From Aurantiochytrium sp. KH105 (lineage: Eukaryota; Sar; Bigyra; Thraustochytrida; Thraustochytriidae): a stretch of 64,000 bases of DNA. The DNA is taken from contig BGKB01000005.1 of assembly GCA_003116975.1 (NCBI GenBank), positions 620,388 through 684,387 of the forward strand, in the 5' to 3' direction. Both the position numbers and the translations under genes were made by a program. Positions 9,510-20,938 of this stretch are shown here, in pieces; position 1 is the stretch's first letter; every line of letters starts with the position of its first letter. The notes under the pieces were generated by a model. It was not told where the DNA came from. It did not search any database and was given only the letters and a program-made list of their open reading frames with translations.

Positions 9510-10054
9510 TTGGACAGCGAGAGGATGCTGAGAGCGCGGCAGTGCGAGAGCGCGCACTGCGCGCAGGCAACTACGCTTGGGGAGGTTCCGGTGTCACGGC
9601 TGTGATTTTGCCGGGCATTCCTGCACGCACGTTTGCAGCGCGGAGCGGTCGATGAAGGGAAGCCGCATGGTGAACCAAATCGTCTGGCCAACCGCTGGCC
9701 AGCTGGTCAGCTGGTCAGCTTTGCGATTGATCGACTGGCCAATCTGGATATCGTGCGGTCGGTCGATTGTTCTAACGTGGAACTACCGTTTTGTCTGAGT
9801 GTGCCTAGCCAGTCGGTCGGCCAGTGTCGGTCAGTCTTCGTAATGTGAGTATACTACGAATCGAAGCTCTCTTTTTCCCATTTCTTTTCTTTCTTCTTCC
9901 TTTTCTTCGTGGCCGTCCACGATGGTCGTCGAAGTTGTAGCAGTAGTACGATCATCCGTGGGCTAGCCCGCCAGTTGTTGTCAGTGGTTGTTGAGCCCTG
10001 GCAAGTTGCACCCTTCGAGGTGGCGCGGGTTCCCATCGACACCCCCGTCTCCCT

Positions 10055-10112
10055 TCCTCCCTCCCTCCCTCCCTCCCTCCCTCCCTCCCTCCCTCCCTCC
10101 CTCCCTCCCTCC
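10055..10112. repeat. (CCCT)n microsatellite
   Basis: About 14 uninterrupted copies of CCCT/CTCC, followed by a C-run at about 10121-10129. It lies upstream of the RGS gene. Confidence 0.9.
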
Positions 10113-10205
10113 TATTCTCCCCCCCCCCTTTTCCCCGCCTTTTCTCCCTTCCTTGGCGTAAACACAATGCTTACAACGAGAGACCACGATGGCGGTGCGC
10201 GACTG

Positions 10206-10231
10206 GTTGATTGATTGATTGATTGATTGAT
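10206..10231. repeat. (TTGA)n microsatellite
   Basis: Six tandem TTGA units just downstream of the CCCT array. Confidence 0.85.
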
Positions 10232-11027
10232 CGGTGCAGTGGCGCCAGCGGTCATCTAATATGTTCTTCACTCAGTCAGGAGCGAAAAAGTCCCACGTCG
10301 AGGGCGGCCAGTTCGAGCCAAGGGATCGCACGTGCTCGCTCGCTCTACTTGCTTTGGCTTCGCTGGTTTCTGGGACATCTTGCGTGCTCGCGCGCACGCC
10401 GCAGCCGACCTCTGTCCGGGGCTGGCGCAATCTGGACACGAACCGAGCGCGAGTCCCGTGCCGCCACGAGCCCTGCCGCTCGCCTCTCTCCGGCGCTGGC
10501 GATGGTCAGTTGATCCCCGTTCCCAGTCCCGACCAGATAGGTAGGTTCTCAGGCCGCCTGAAACGGTGTGTGCGCGCGCCAGAACAGACCGGCCAGCTGA
10601 CCGCCAGCTTTTTTTTCTAGTCGCAGCGGTCCCGTGTCCCGCCGCGTGTCCGCCGCAGTGACCACTGGCGCGTGTCAATGCGAGCGGGCGGGTGCAACAC
10701 AAGTCCGTCACAGTGAAAGCAGTGTGTGGTGCCGCGGCTGTGTTCAGGTATCCGCAATTTCTCTTATCAGTCCGGTGTGGAAAACAGCCAGCAGCCAACA
10801 GCCAGCTGAAAGTCTGGCTGACCACGGCCACATCTCGAAAGACCCGGGGCAGGTCGCGGAAATGGGCGGTCTCTTCACCGGTGACTGCTTGCACGCCTGC
10901 TCGCATTGCACACGCCGGTGTGCCCGCTGCCGGCGCCCTGAAACGAGGTGCTGCTCTGCGATGTGCGCGCGCTTCGCCCCGCCAGCACCTCGTCTCGCCT
11001 TGCCTTATTTCGCCTTGCCTTATTTCG

Positions 11028-11081
11028 CATTGCGTCGCATCGCGTCGCATCGCGTCGCATCGCGTCGCTTCGCATCGCTTC
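11028..11081. repeat. (CGCAT/CGCGT)n pentamer array
   Basis: Alternating pentamers of the form CGCAT and CGCGT occur about ten times. A similar CGTCG-type array occurs at about 21703-21742 upstream of the MAPK-like gene. Confidence 0.8.
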
Positions 11082-12299
11082 TCTAGCTAGGCCCTGCTGC
11101 TACCGTAACTCGTGTCCTGCGCGATGCGAGGCGCCCCGAACTCCAGGCCGGCGCCGCCCACAAGCCAGTGTGTCCATCGCCCTTCGCCGGTCGCTCCCCG
11201 GCGTTGTTGGTCACCTCGTCACAGGCGAGCCAAGAAGCCGCTGCGTCTGGCCTCTGCGTCCATCCTTGGCCAGCCCTGCGCATTCGTTCGCCACGCCGTC
11301 CCAGGACCGGTGGCTGCGAGTCGTCGTCGCCATGGCAGCCGTCGGCCGGCCGGTCGGGCGGTCGTTGTTTCGCCAGGCTCGGATAGGCGAAAGCAAAGCA
11401 AAAGCAAGCAAGAGCCAGACACCGACCTCAACTTGACTCAACTTGACTCGACTTGGAGGTCAGTCTCCCACACACCGGATCGGTACTCGGCAACGACGGG
11501 CAATGGCCATGGTGGTTGTCAGAAGGCGGCGTCCAGCCAGCCTCCTTTCTAGCCACCAGCCATGCATGCTTGACAGTGACCAGTTAGCCTGGCCGGACAC
11601 GCACGGTTGGTCGCGGACGGGGAGCTCTTGGGTCCGGGAAGGCGTGGTTGGGGGTAGCACGAACAAGAGTCAATGGCCAGTGGTGGCTGTGTAAGGTGAT
11701 ACCGTCGACTTGCAGTGCCATGCTCCCGACGCACTCACTGGCCTCGCCTTGGCCGACGCAGTCGCAAGCGCAGACGCAGACGTGGACTTTCGACCCAGGT
11801 CCCAGACGCGCCGGCGTTCAACGGCCCGGACCTTTCCTTCGGCGTCCTGGAAAGCCTTCCCTGCCTGCTTCTTTCCCCGCTTCGAGCGCTGCTCGCTGTC
11901 CTTCCTTCCCTCCTGCTCTGCCTGTCGCCATCCATGGCTCGCGCCCTGCCCTGTCTCGCACTTGCCGCCACTGGCCACCGCGCCCGCCCACCGACCACCC
12001 GCCTGACCTCGCTCCCTCCCTCCCTCGCTCGCGCCTGGCTCTCTCGCGGTGCGCGGCCGCTCGTCCAGCGGCGCTCTTGAGGGCACGCGCGCTCTCTCGG
12101 CTCGCGCCTTGGACCGGCGGCAGCTCGGACAGCCTAGGCAGAGGCAGGCGCCGGCCGGGCACGAAAAGGTGCAGCCTGTGGGTTTTGGCCATCACACAGC
12201 GCGGAGTTCAGATTGATCGCCAGCTTGACGACTCGAGATTAGTGGCGGAGAGCACGCTGGCAACCTGACTACTGCGAATGCGACGAATGCGACATGCAT

Positions 12300-12328
12300 A
12301 GGCAGGCAGGCAGGCAGGCAGGCAGGCG
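12300..12328. repeat. (GGCA)n microsatellite
   Basis: About seven GGCA units. The same unit, or its complement TGCC, recurs at 27530-27574 and 28361-28402. Confidence 0.85.
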
Positions 12329-14124
12329 CCTCGGAGCCGCCCCGCAATGGCTGGAACTTGCTGGCCGCTCGCCTGGCCGACCCTGGCTCATGGTTCGGCC
12401 CTCCCGCCGGCCCGGCCCAGCCTGCAAGCCACGCCGCTCAGTCGATGGGTCGCGACGCGCGCACTCCCACGCCCGCCCACGCTCGAGAGGCGTTACGGAT
12501 CTTCGTGCCGTCGCCCAGCAGCTACAAGCTGTGTAGCTTCTTCAGTTGTAGAGCGGAGAGCTGCCGCCCTCTCCCCGCCGCATCCCCTGCATCGCAGTGG
12601 ACTTCCAACCGGGCCGCTAGCCCCTGCTTGCGGAATGTACCGCAGACCCCACCACGGCCAACAGCTCGAAACAACATCGCCGCCCTCTCCCCTATCTCCA
12701 CTATGAAAAATCTATGAGAAGGGCTTGCACATATTGTGAGCTCGCGTTCACATTTACACTATCTTGCCCCACAGATTATATCGAAGCAGAGCGTGTACAC
12801 TCCCACAGTGCCGCTTCGAGGCGATGCGGTGGGTGTAAAGGAAAGAGCCAGGGGCGCCCCGAGCCAGTACCCCCTAGGCAGTATCTACGCTGACAGGGGC
12901 CTGGCCCTCCGCAACCGCTGGCCTCGCCCCCGCAGCCTGGCCCTAGGCGCGCATCAGAGGAGAAACCGTACGGGGCGGCCTTCTGTGTAGCTGCCTCAGC
13001 TGCGTAGCTAGCTAGAAGAACTAGCTGCGAGGGCGAGTGCAGCGAAGCAGAAGACCAAGGCGAGGCGAGGCGAGGCGAGGCGGCGCAGCGACGCGGCGGC
13101 GACGCGCGGCGGCGAGCCGACGCGCGGGCGGGCAGGCGGCCAGCGCGGGCGGGCGGGCGGCGGGCGGGCGGCCAGCGCGGGCGTCCGGCTCCTCGCGCGC
13201 GGCGCCGGGAGGGGGCGAGACGAGCGGGCGAGACGAGGCCGAGGCGAGGCCGAGGCGAGGCGAGGCGAGGCGAGAGGCCAGACTCGCATTGACTTGGATG
13301 AGCGAGCGACCCACGCCCCCCTGTTGAAAGCAAGGGAGGAAGCAGGGCAAGCAAGAACGAGACCCCCCAAGTGCGAAGCCGGCAAGCTATAGCAAACAAG
13401 CAAGCAAACAAGCAAGCGAGCAAGCCGCCGGGGAAAGGAAAGAAAGCCGAGGCGAGCCGAGGCGAGGCAAGCAGCCGGAGCGAGTCCAGAGCCTGATCGT
13501 CGAGGACGAAGCGAGCTTGGGGGAAGAGGAAGATAAAGCAAAAGGAGCAGGAGAAAAACTCTAACACACAGCCCGTTCACAGCAGCAAAAGGGTAAAACA
13601 ACCCGGGAAGCATCGGAGCTCCGGAGATATAAAACAAAAAGAGAGCTCTTCCTTTGCCATTCACGGGCTCGGGCATCGGCAGCAGGGAGCAAACCCCGAA
13701 CGGTAAACATCCAATCACCGTAAGGAGGAAGGGCCAAGGCCCACTTGCCTTTGACCCGAACGAACGACACGCGAAGCTTCGCGTCTCGAGCGCTGAGAGC
13801 AAGGAGCAGAACAGCCAGCAAGCAGCAACAGCGCAACAAGGCGGTGAGCTCGGGTCCGCGTCGTAGCAAAGCGAGAGCATCTGCGGCATTCCAGCCGCAG
13901 AGCTCGATCAACAACCAGGCACCACGGTCCTCCAGGTAGCTCAGGTTATCCCGTCGCCTCGCGAGTGGCGAGGTGCAAGGGACTTCACGATAAGTGCAGA
14001 CTTTGAATGCCTCGTTGCAAGCGACGCCCTCTACGAACAGTCCAAGCAATACTTTGAACCCCCACCAAGCAGTCTCGACGACTTTGACCTCGAGGAGAGC
14101 GTTCTCCTTTTGTCCACGGAGCCT

Positions 14125-15750
14125 ATGCGTAAAAAGCCTCGCAAGGAGTCCAACTCACGCGATGTTGCACGCACGAACACTGACACTGACGAGAGCGTTG
14201 TTTCTCCTCTCAAAGCGCCATCGATGTCGCCGAGACGGATAAATAGCGTCTCGGGCACAGCAAAATCGGCTGAGGCTTCTGCGAGCGACGCATCTCAACT
14301 CATGAGCGCGTCGGAGTGGTCTCGTCTCGATGGCAACACGAACCATTTTGGCTCTCCCATTTTCAGCCAAGGCTCAGGCGTGCAGATATCGCCGTCCAAT
14401 CCCTATACACCATCGCAAGGCCAGCCTCTCACCAGCCAAGACTTTGCAGGATCGTTTTCTGCGCGACAACACCAGCAGCCGCAACTCCATCAGCAACATT
14501 ACCAGCAACAATATCACCAACAGCAGCAGCAGGAGCAGCAATTTCAAGAACGATACCCGCACCCGCGGACGCAACAGCAGCAAATGCATAATTACGTGCA
14601 ATACTCGGTGCCCTTGCCCCCGCAGCCCGCACTGCCTCCTCAACCCGCAATGTTTACACAAGGGTATAACCAAGGTGAACATACCGGATACGAGACTTTC
14701 GCATCGCAATTTCATCCCCACCAAAATTATGGGCAAATGTATGCCTCCGCCCCTCAAATGGGCGCTTCATTACAATCATCCAATAGCTCTGGAGCTCATG
14801 CCAATAAGCGCCAGTTTCCCGACGACCCCCCGATCGCGAGCGCGGGAAATTCCTCGTCAGCGTGGCCTGCAGAGCAACCCACCGTTCCGCAAGGACAACG
14901 GGGTCAATTTTACAATGCTGGAGCTGGATCCAATGCCGAAATTGGCAGGGCAAACAAACTGCAATGGTCATCGTCGGGCACTTCCTCGTCGAGCGTCACG
15001 CCCACCCCTTCAACAACTTCATCGGAAGCCACGGAGCAACAAGCCTTCAATCAGCGCGGTAACACAAATTTTCATGCGCGAGGCCAACAAGAAGCTTCAT
15101 CCTCTTCATCAGGCAATTCGACAGCCCAGCAATCTTCTTTGGGCCAGGACTTGGTGAATAAGGAATCGAACGAGCCGGAAGTTCCAAAGCAGAGTTCTGC
15201 GTACAAGGGTGTCTCGTGGCATAAACGCGACCGGCGGTGGACCGCGCGCGCCTGGGTGGATCGTCGTACTGTTCACCTCGGCGCCTACGCCTCGGAAGAG
15301 GTTGCGGCGGCCGTTGTGGATTTCAAGCTTTTGCAGAGGTATCGTCAGATGGCGTCCGCGGGCCGCCCGCCGCGTCTCAACTTTGCCAGCGACGCGGATA
15401 GGCTGGCACTGCTTGAGCGTTCGCTCACGGATGCCCGCAGCGATTTGCCTACACTCATCACGACGCTGCGAATCTCTGGCGTCGATGCGGACACAGACCG
15501 TTTGCTCCTGCGTCTTGACGCGCGCCTCAAGGAGACCTCCTCGTCTGCTTCCTCTTCTTCCTCTTCTTCGAGCGGCACCAGAAAGGAGCAAAAGCAATCT
15601 CAGCCCGCCACTGGCACAACCACAGATACGTCATTGACGCCTGCGTCTTCGTCCAGCACGTCGCAACCCAGTGGGTCTCAATTTTTGTCCTCGGCCTCGA
15701 CGTCCTCGGCGTCCTCCTCGAAGCCATTCTCCTCGCCCAAGAGGAAATGA
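14125..15750 (+). CDS. AP2/ERF-domain transcription regulator
   Basis: From the first ATG (14125) the protein is 541 residues. A single AP2-like DNA-binding domain sits at about 357-415: 'YKGVSWHKRDRRWTARAW', then 'VHLGAYASEEVAAAVVD', with the basic strands and aromatic residues of the fold. The N-terminal half is Gln/His/Pro/Ser-rich (poly-Gln near 122-165), typical of activation or scaffold regions. The C-terminus is Ser/Thr-rich. The frame stays open upstream of the ATG to 13867 after a TAG. That part reads as an acidic, protein-like segment ('PPPSSLDDFDLEES'), so the true protein may be longer through an upstream exon. A possible acceptor is GTGCAG at 13994-13999. AP2 proteins are abundant regulators in plants, apicomplexans and stramenopiles; the targets are unknown. 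Confidence 0.8.
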   Translation: MRKKPRKESNSRDVARTNTDTDESVVSPLKAPSMSPRRINSVSGTAKSAEASASDASQLMSASEWSRLDGNTNHFGSPIFSQGSGVQISPSNPYTPSQGQPLTSQDFAGSFSARQHQQPQLHQQHYQQQYHQQQQQEQQFQERYPHPRTQQQQMHNYVQYSVPLPPQPALPPQPAMFTQGYNQGEHTGYETFASQFHPHQNYGQMYASAPQMGASLQSSNSSGAHANKRQFPDDPPIASAGNSSSAWPAEQPTVPQGQRGQFYNAGAGSNAEIGRANKLQWSSSGTSSSSVTPTPSTTSSEATEQQAFNQRGNTNFHARGQQEASSSSSGNSTAQQSSLGQDLVNKESNEPEVPKQSSAYKGVSWHKRDRRWTARAWVDRRTVHLGAYASEEVAAAVVDFKLLQRYRQMASAGRPPRLNFASDADRLALLERSLTDARSDLPTLITTLRISGVDADTDRLLLRLDARLKETSSSASSSSSSSSGTRKEQKQSQPATGTTTDTSLTPASSSSTSQPSGSQFLSSASTSSASSSKPFSSPKRK

Positions 15751-17536
15751 CGACGATGGAAAGTGGCCCGACCGCGTCATGCGCTCCCTTTCCCTTCCTT
15801 TTCTCTATGCTCCGCCCCCCGTGGTACTATACGTCACTCACGAACCATGGCCGGCGAGCTCTTTCCCAAATTTCTGAAAGACTTTCATCAGTGAAATCAG
15901 TGAATTTAAAATATTCTTCTTGATTCTATTCTACTAGGCCTAGGCTTAGGCTTACTACCGCATACAATTACACCCATTCATGGATCACCACTTTCAGAAA
16001 AACGAGTAGCCGAGTGTTTTTCGGACTCTCTTTCTATTCGCGAAGAAAGACTGGCATAGCATGCCACTGGCCATGGTGGCCGTGTTCAAGATTGTCCAAG
16101 ATCGGCCACGATCGCTGTCGGCGGCACGGTGGACACGGTTTCGTTTATTTTGAGTGACCACGATGGCCCTAACCCATGGACGATTGGGCGGATGTCCGGC
16201 CAGCAACCCTGGAATAGTGGATCTTGGGCACTCGGTCCTAAAGCAGCCGGGCAGCTGCTTGGCGCGCATGCATGGCGGCCGAGCGATCCATCGACCAGCC
16301 ACCGGCCTCACACCAGCGGTCCATCCGCCACGCCGAAGCGGTCCATTCGCCAAAATCGAATGTACGACGTCGCAGCCCAAACAGCGACCATGGCGAGCGA
16401 GCAGTATCTTGCCTCAAGTTGTGGCAGCCACCACTGGCAGCGGCAACTGCACCAACGACCAGCCTCGCCACATCCATGCTGCGTATGGCCGCCAGCCTTC
16501 GCGGAGACGACGGAGGCCGCGCCGCTTGCGACGTACCGGCTGCCATGGCCATGGTGGATGGATGCCCGAGCTGCCAGCCTGGGACCCTAATTGAAGGCGG
16601 GCAGTCCAGGATCCGAATCGGGTGCCCCGCCTTGGAAGCGGGAACGCGGGGAGAGTCCACTCTCCGGTGCGAGTGCCTAGCTAGCGTCTAGGATGTCATA
16701 CCATGCCTCCCGGAAGCAGCGAGGAATAGTCCTTGCGGGAAGGTAGGAGACACTCTCCGCGCGTCTCACGGAGGGCCGCTTCCGGGCGCCGTCCCTGGAC
16801 TTCCGGTTGCAAACAATTTTTCCGCGTCGCCCTCTCCGCACCGGAGTGGCAGTGCAGCCTCCTCTTAGCGCCGCGCTTTCGGTCCGGGAACACTGACTCT
16901 TACAAGGTCAGTGGTCAGCGAGGAGAGTTAGGACAGTGGCGCTAAGGGGAAGATGGACAGCCTGGCGGGCGTCTTTTGCGTCCCTCCGGAGGAACCAGGC
17001 TATTCTTCTCCACTGCCACTACCGGCCACCCTCTTATCCCGAGGTGCATCCTCTCCAGAACAATCCAGAACCTTGCAGAGTGGAAGTCCGCATCCGGTCT
17101 CCCCTGGCAAAAGCCAGTATACGTCAGCAGTGCGGAAGCCGGCGGGCCGAAGATACAGCCGCGGCAGGCCTAGGTGCCAGCTACCCGCAACGCTAGGGAC
17201 GGCCGGCGGGCGCCGCTGCCGCTCCCGCTCTCTCTGCGCCGATCCAGCGCCCGCCGCAGGGGACGCAGAGCGAACGTCCCCTGCGGTGTTCCCTGCGGAA
17301 CGGCCCGGCGTCGCCGCTGCCGCGCTGCTGAGTAGTAGTAGGAGCAGGAGGAGAGGGGACGAACATCGCTCGGAGAAGATGCACGAAGGAGAGCAGCGGC
17401 AGCGAAGCCAAGCGGACGCAGGCAAACCCGAAACGCGATAACCCAAGCGAAGAAGAAGAGCAGCGAGCGGCAGCAGCAACAGCAGCAGTAGCGGCGCCAG
17501 CGAGAAGAAGCAAGCGAGCAAGCAAGAAGAAGAAAG
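15751..17536. other. Intergenic region, no recognisable gene
   Basis: About 1.8 kb containing the AP2 gene's 3' UTR and the long 5' region of the small gene at 17537. Open frames are Arg/Ser/Pro-rich filler on both strands. A foldback is visible: CCACTCTCCGGTGCG near 16656-16671 has an imperfect inverted partner CGCACCGGAGTGG near 16837-16849. The AG-rich leader just before 17537 (AAGAAGAAAG) precedes the small gene's start. Confidence 0.4.
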
Positions 17537-17707
17537 ATGCCCAAGGTGCAGCGCGAGAAGGAGCGCTCCTCCGGGACCGGCCGCGGCAAGGAAGTTTCCA
17601 AGGCGGGCGCTGGCGGAAAGTACACGTGGGGCGCTCCCGGCAGCGAGGGCGCGGTGCCGCCCATGAGCAAGCGCGACCCGAACTATGACAGCGACGAGGA
17701 TCAGTGA
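17537..17707 (+). CDS. 56-residue protein resembling the PDCD4 N-terminal motif region
   Basis: This small gene is easy to miss. It starts ATGCCCAAG and ends GATCAGTGA. The product is basic at the start (KVQREKERS), then Gly/Lys-rich with 'KAGAGGKYTWGAPGSE', and acidic at the end with 'DPNYDSDEDQ'. From memory of the family, PDCD4 and plant MA3-domain proteins carry a similar Lys-Gly-Gly-x-Gly-Gly-Lys...Trp-Gly...Pro-Gly motif, followed by Asp-Pro-Asn-Tyr-Asp, just ahead of their eIF4A-binding MA3 domains. No MA3 domain follows here. The stop could be bypassed by a donor-like GT inside CAGTGATG, but I see no downstream plus-strand exon that would fit. Function is unknown; a short interaction peptide for the translation machinery is a guess. 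Confidence 0.6.
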   Translation: MPKVQREKERSSGTGRGKEVSKAGAGGKYTWGAPGSEGAVPPMSKRDPNYDSDEDQ

Positions 17708-18604
17708 TGGACGCGAGCTATGGGTGATCCCGAGCCGGTAAGACGCGCGCGGCCACCCCCACGCGCCTCACGAATGAATGCACACAAAATGAAAAATCAA
17801 ATCGTCGACTGATGGTCGGATGATGATATCCGGACTTCAGTGAGACACATTATGGTCCTACGAATAGCTAGCACAGCTGTCACTCCTCTCCTATCTCGTG
17901 GTGGCCGATCGCCACCTAAAGAAACTGTATGTACATGGAGCGGCGCAAGCTCCCTATTTATTTTCCTGAATCCTTCGGTTTTGCCCGTTTCATTGCTTAT
18001 GAATTTACGATCTTGGCATGGGCCAGAGCAATGACAGATCCCACGATCAAACATAAGTCGCACTACACATTCTCCTTCTGAATCTGAATCTGCCATGGCC
18101 ACGGCTTCAGCCGGAGCTTGACGACGACTCTGCGCCACGGCATTGAAGACTGACCAGCGCTTGCTTACTGAAAAATTGCAGTCACAAGAGAACTGGACTC
18201 CAAGCTTACGGCCACGGCTGTGCTGCCTGCCTGAATGGCCCTTGTTTGCCTTCCTAGACCTTGCTTGCCTTCCTGGACCTTGCTTGCTTGGACTTTGCCT
18301 GCCTGGACCTTGGCTGACTTGACTTTAGCGCCACGTCTGGCTCAATGAAGTTTCTCAGATTCTAAAGAGCCACTTGCAAAGGTCATTGTCAGAACGTCTT
18401 CCGTGCTCCTTAGCCAGCACATTGTGATAGAAGGGTACGAAGACAGAACGCTAAAGTATGTTACAATAGTTTAACAATTCTGAGGACTTGACAGTTAGAG
18501 ACGCGTGCGATCCATTCGCAGCGATCCTCATGAACTTGTGCTACCTCTCCGATCTGTATCAGACACATACACGTGCACAATCCAAACGGTGCAAGACTTG
18601 CACT
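17708..18604. other. Intergenic region with imperfect CCTTGCTTGCCT repeats
   Basis: About 900 bases between the convergent small gene and the LRR gene. Around 18235-18325 there are four or five imperfect copies of a ~25-base CCTTGCTTGCCTTCCTGGA-like unit. I see no protein gene; a 113-codon minus-strand open frame at 17797-18138 has no family features. Confidence 0.45.
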
Positions 18605-19375
18605 TCACTGAATCACGCAGAATTTTGACTTCATTTCCTCCGCCTTGGCCACAAGGCGCAGGTACGTCTCGGGTTGCGCATCGAGAAGGCGTTTATTCTC
18701 AGCACGCAATTCATCAATCTCCTTGCGCATGGCAGTCTGAGCCTCCTCTGTGAGCTCTGCTGCCTGCTCGAGATCGTCGTTGGCATCCTCGAGCTCAATC
18801 AGTGCCACTTGGTGCTTAAAATTATGTCGACACATCCATAGAATGAGCGTGGCGTCCGTGAGAATAGGTTGTGGGAGATTGTTAATATTTCCATTGCCGG
18901 ACATGTCAATCTCCTCCAAGGAGAGACAATGTCCGAGCTCTGGTGCCACGCTCTGCATATCATTGTTCTGCAAATGTAACACACGCAAAACAACGAGATG
19001 GCCAAAGGTGGAAGGAATCCCTGTGATGGCATTTTCTGAGAGATAGATCTCTTCGAGGAGTTTACATTGTCCGATCGAATCCGGCACGCTCTTTAGACAA
19101 TTGCCATTTGCTCGAAGCACTTTGAGACGAACACACTTGCCAAGTTCATTAGGAAAGGCTTCCAAGTGATTTCGGCTCACGTCGAGCTCACGAAGAAACT
19201 CAAGTTTGCCGAGCTGCGCAGAGAGACCAGTAAGGTTGTTGAACGAGAGATTGAGCGTGAAGAGCTTCTCTGTCCATGACCATACTGCCTCCTCAACATT
19301 GGCCCAGGCCTGATGGCTCAGGTCAATAAGTCCATTCTCGTCTGGTTGCTGTACAAGCTCGTCGAAAACCTCCAT
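18605..19375 (-). CDS. Leucine-rich repeat protein with C-terminal CaaX box
   Basis: The protein is 256 residues from the ATG at 19375. Six or so LRRs of about 23 residues run from about 40 to 180, with typical segments such as 'LNLSFNNLTGLSAQLGKL' and 'LEEIYLSENAITGIPSTFG', the SHOC2/plant-PIRL type. After the LRRs comes an acidic coiled-coil-like stretch (about 195-235). The protein ends Lys-Phe-Cys-Val-Ile-Gln, a clean CaaX prenylation site, and Gln at the last position favours farnesylation. This suggests a membrane-attached scaffold, perhaps for Ras-type signalling (inference). A run of open codons upstream of the ATG ends at a TTGCAG that could be an intron acceptor at about 19406, so a short first exon may be missing. 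Confidence 0.75.
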   Translation of the reverse strand: MEVFDELVQQPDENGLIDLSHQAWANVEEAVWSWTEKLFTLNLSFNNLTGLSAQLGKLEFLRELDVSRNHLEAFPNELGKCVRLKVLRANGNCLKSVPDSIGQCKLLEEIYLSENAITGIPSTFGHLVVLRVLHLQNNDMQSVAPELGHCLSLEEIDMSGNGNINNLPQPILTDATLILWMCRHNFKHQVALIELEDANDDLEQAAELTEEAQTAMRKEIDELRAENKRLLDAQPETYLRLVAKAEEMKSKFCVIQ

Positions 19376-20846
19376 TTGATTGAGATACTCCTTGATGAAG
19401 AAGCTCTGCAACTATTTGCGTCAAGCAGGAGATGTGCGGTCCAACACAATCGGAAAGAAAATAGCGCCTTTGTCTGACGAGCAAAGCGGTGAAGCGTTGC
19501 TCGCGCAAGGATTCGCCGCCTCTCTTGGCGAGGCCGAAACGCTTGGCGAGGCCGAAACGCTTGGCGAGGCAGAGATGCTTGGCAAGGCGGAGATTTATTC
19601 GCTTTCGTGCCAGTGGGCAGCCGCCCACCTTCTTGCCTCCAAGCTTCGTACTCGCTCACTTGGCCAAGCGAGGCAGTGACTTACTTATTCGTCCTTGCGC
19701 GCCAGTGGGAAGTCGCCGTCCTTCTTCCCGCCTTCAAGCTTGCGCACTCACTCGCCTGCCCTTGCGCGCGTTTCTAGCTCGTGGTCAGCAAGCTGAGGTA
19801 TTTTGATTCGAGCGTGAAAGTGAGGTGCTACCGACCGCGTAGAACTGGCGCAACCCAATGACTTTCAATAAGGCTTCGTTCGCTACAGTCCGTTTACAAA
19901 TCGTGGATCACGGTTGGTTGCACAGCTAATAGTAAATGAGCTGGAAAAATCGTCTGACGAAGAAAAAAGAGAACTCGAGCCAGCCGTGATCAATTAATTT
20001 TAATAGTCGTTCGTTCGCTCGCTCGCTCGCTCGGTCAATGAATCGAAAAAGGACGCCAGTCCTCTCGCAACAACGTTCTTTCTTTTTTGGAGTTCGCACG
20101 TCTGTTTGCTTTGCTTGGCATGTTGGACCTGCCTGGCAAGCATGCAAAGGATGAAAATGCGCCGATCTAACGATACTCTTGCGTTGCACGGTAGTCCAGG
20201 CGCTCTATCCTGTCGGGCCAAGCCAAGTATCATGGTCGGTCCCTGAATCCCCGCACCGCGCTCCACGGTGCCGCATTTGGCCGTTCGCTAGCTGGCGTCT
20301 TGGCCCTCCAATTCTAGTCTAAGTCGTCGTGTCACTCATCTTATCCCTCTTACCGGCTTGCCGGACCTATCTGGCTGGCGCATACGCTCACTCGCGCGCT
20401 GAGCATCGAGAATGAGTCCATTTTTTCGCTTCGGAGCGGAACTCTTCGCACCTCCTGGCAACTCGCGGGTCCAACGGATCGTTATCTGTGTTTGTTCGCT
20501 TTTTGTTTTTTTGTTTTTTTCTCTCTCTCTCTTCTTGCGCTTTCCCTCGCTCATCTCGTGCGCACTTGCGCCGCCGCGCGTCTTTCTACGCGGCGCGAGG
20601 TCGAGGTTTGCACAAGGTCGAAGCGAAGCAAGTCCGGGCGGGCCAAGGCTCCGAGTGCGAGGCGAAGGCTCCGGACGGCGCGACTCAAGTGCAGAAGGAA
20701 AAGAACCTCGGCAGATCGAAGGCGGCCGAGAGAGGGGAAAAGGGAAAAGAGCCAAGGATCCGGTGCGCGGACGCGCGGCACGGGCACGATTTTTACTGAT
20801 CGATCAATCGATCAGTCAATCAATTCTTTTCTTCCATTCCTTCAGC

Positions 20847-20936
<90 letters not shown>
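20847..20936. repeat. (CAAG)n microsatellite, about 22 units
   Basis: A perfect 90-base run of CAAG/GCAA units. It would translate as Lys-Gln-Ala-Ser or Leu-Ala-Cys-Leu repeats in several frames, which explains the false open frames here. Confidence 0.95.

Positions 20937-20938
<2 letters not shown>

Larger units (their letters stand above)
9510..14124. other. Long intergenic region with many simple repeats, between divergent RGS and AP2 genes
   Basis: About 4.6 kb with no convincing protein gene. All longer open frames on both strands are low-complexity translations of repeats or GC-rich filler. It contains CCCT, GATT, CGCAT/CGCGT, GGCA and GAGGC repeats (listed separately where long), plus CTAGCTAG-type words near 11083 and 13005. 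It probably carries 5' UTRs and upstream control DNA for both flanking genes. The last ~240 bases may be coding (see the AP2 entry). Confidence 0.45.
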
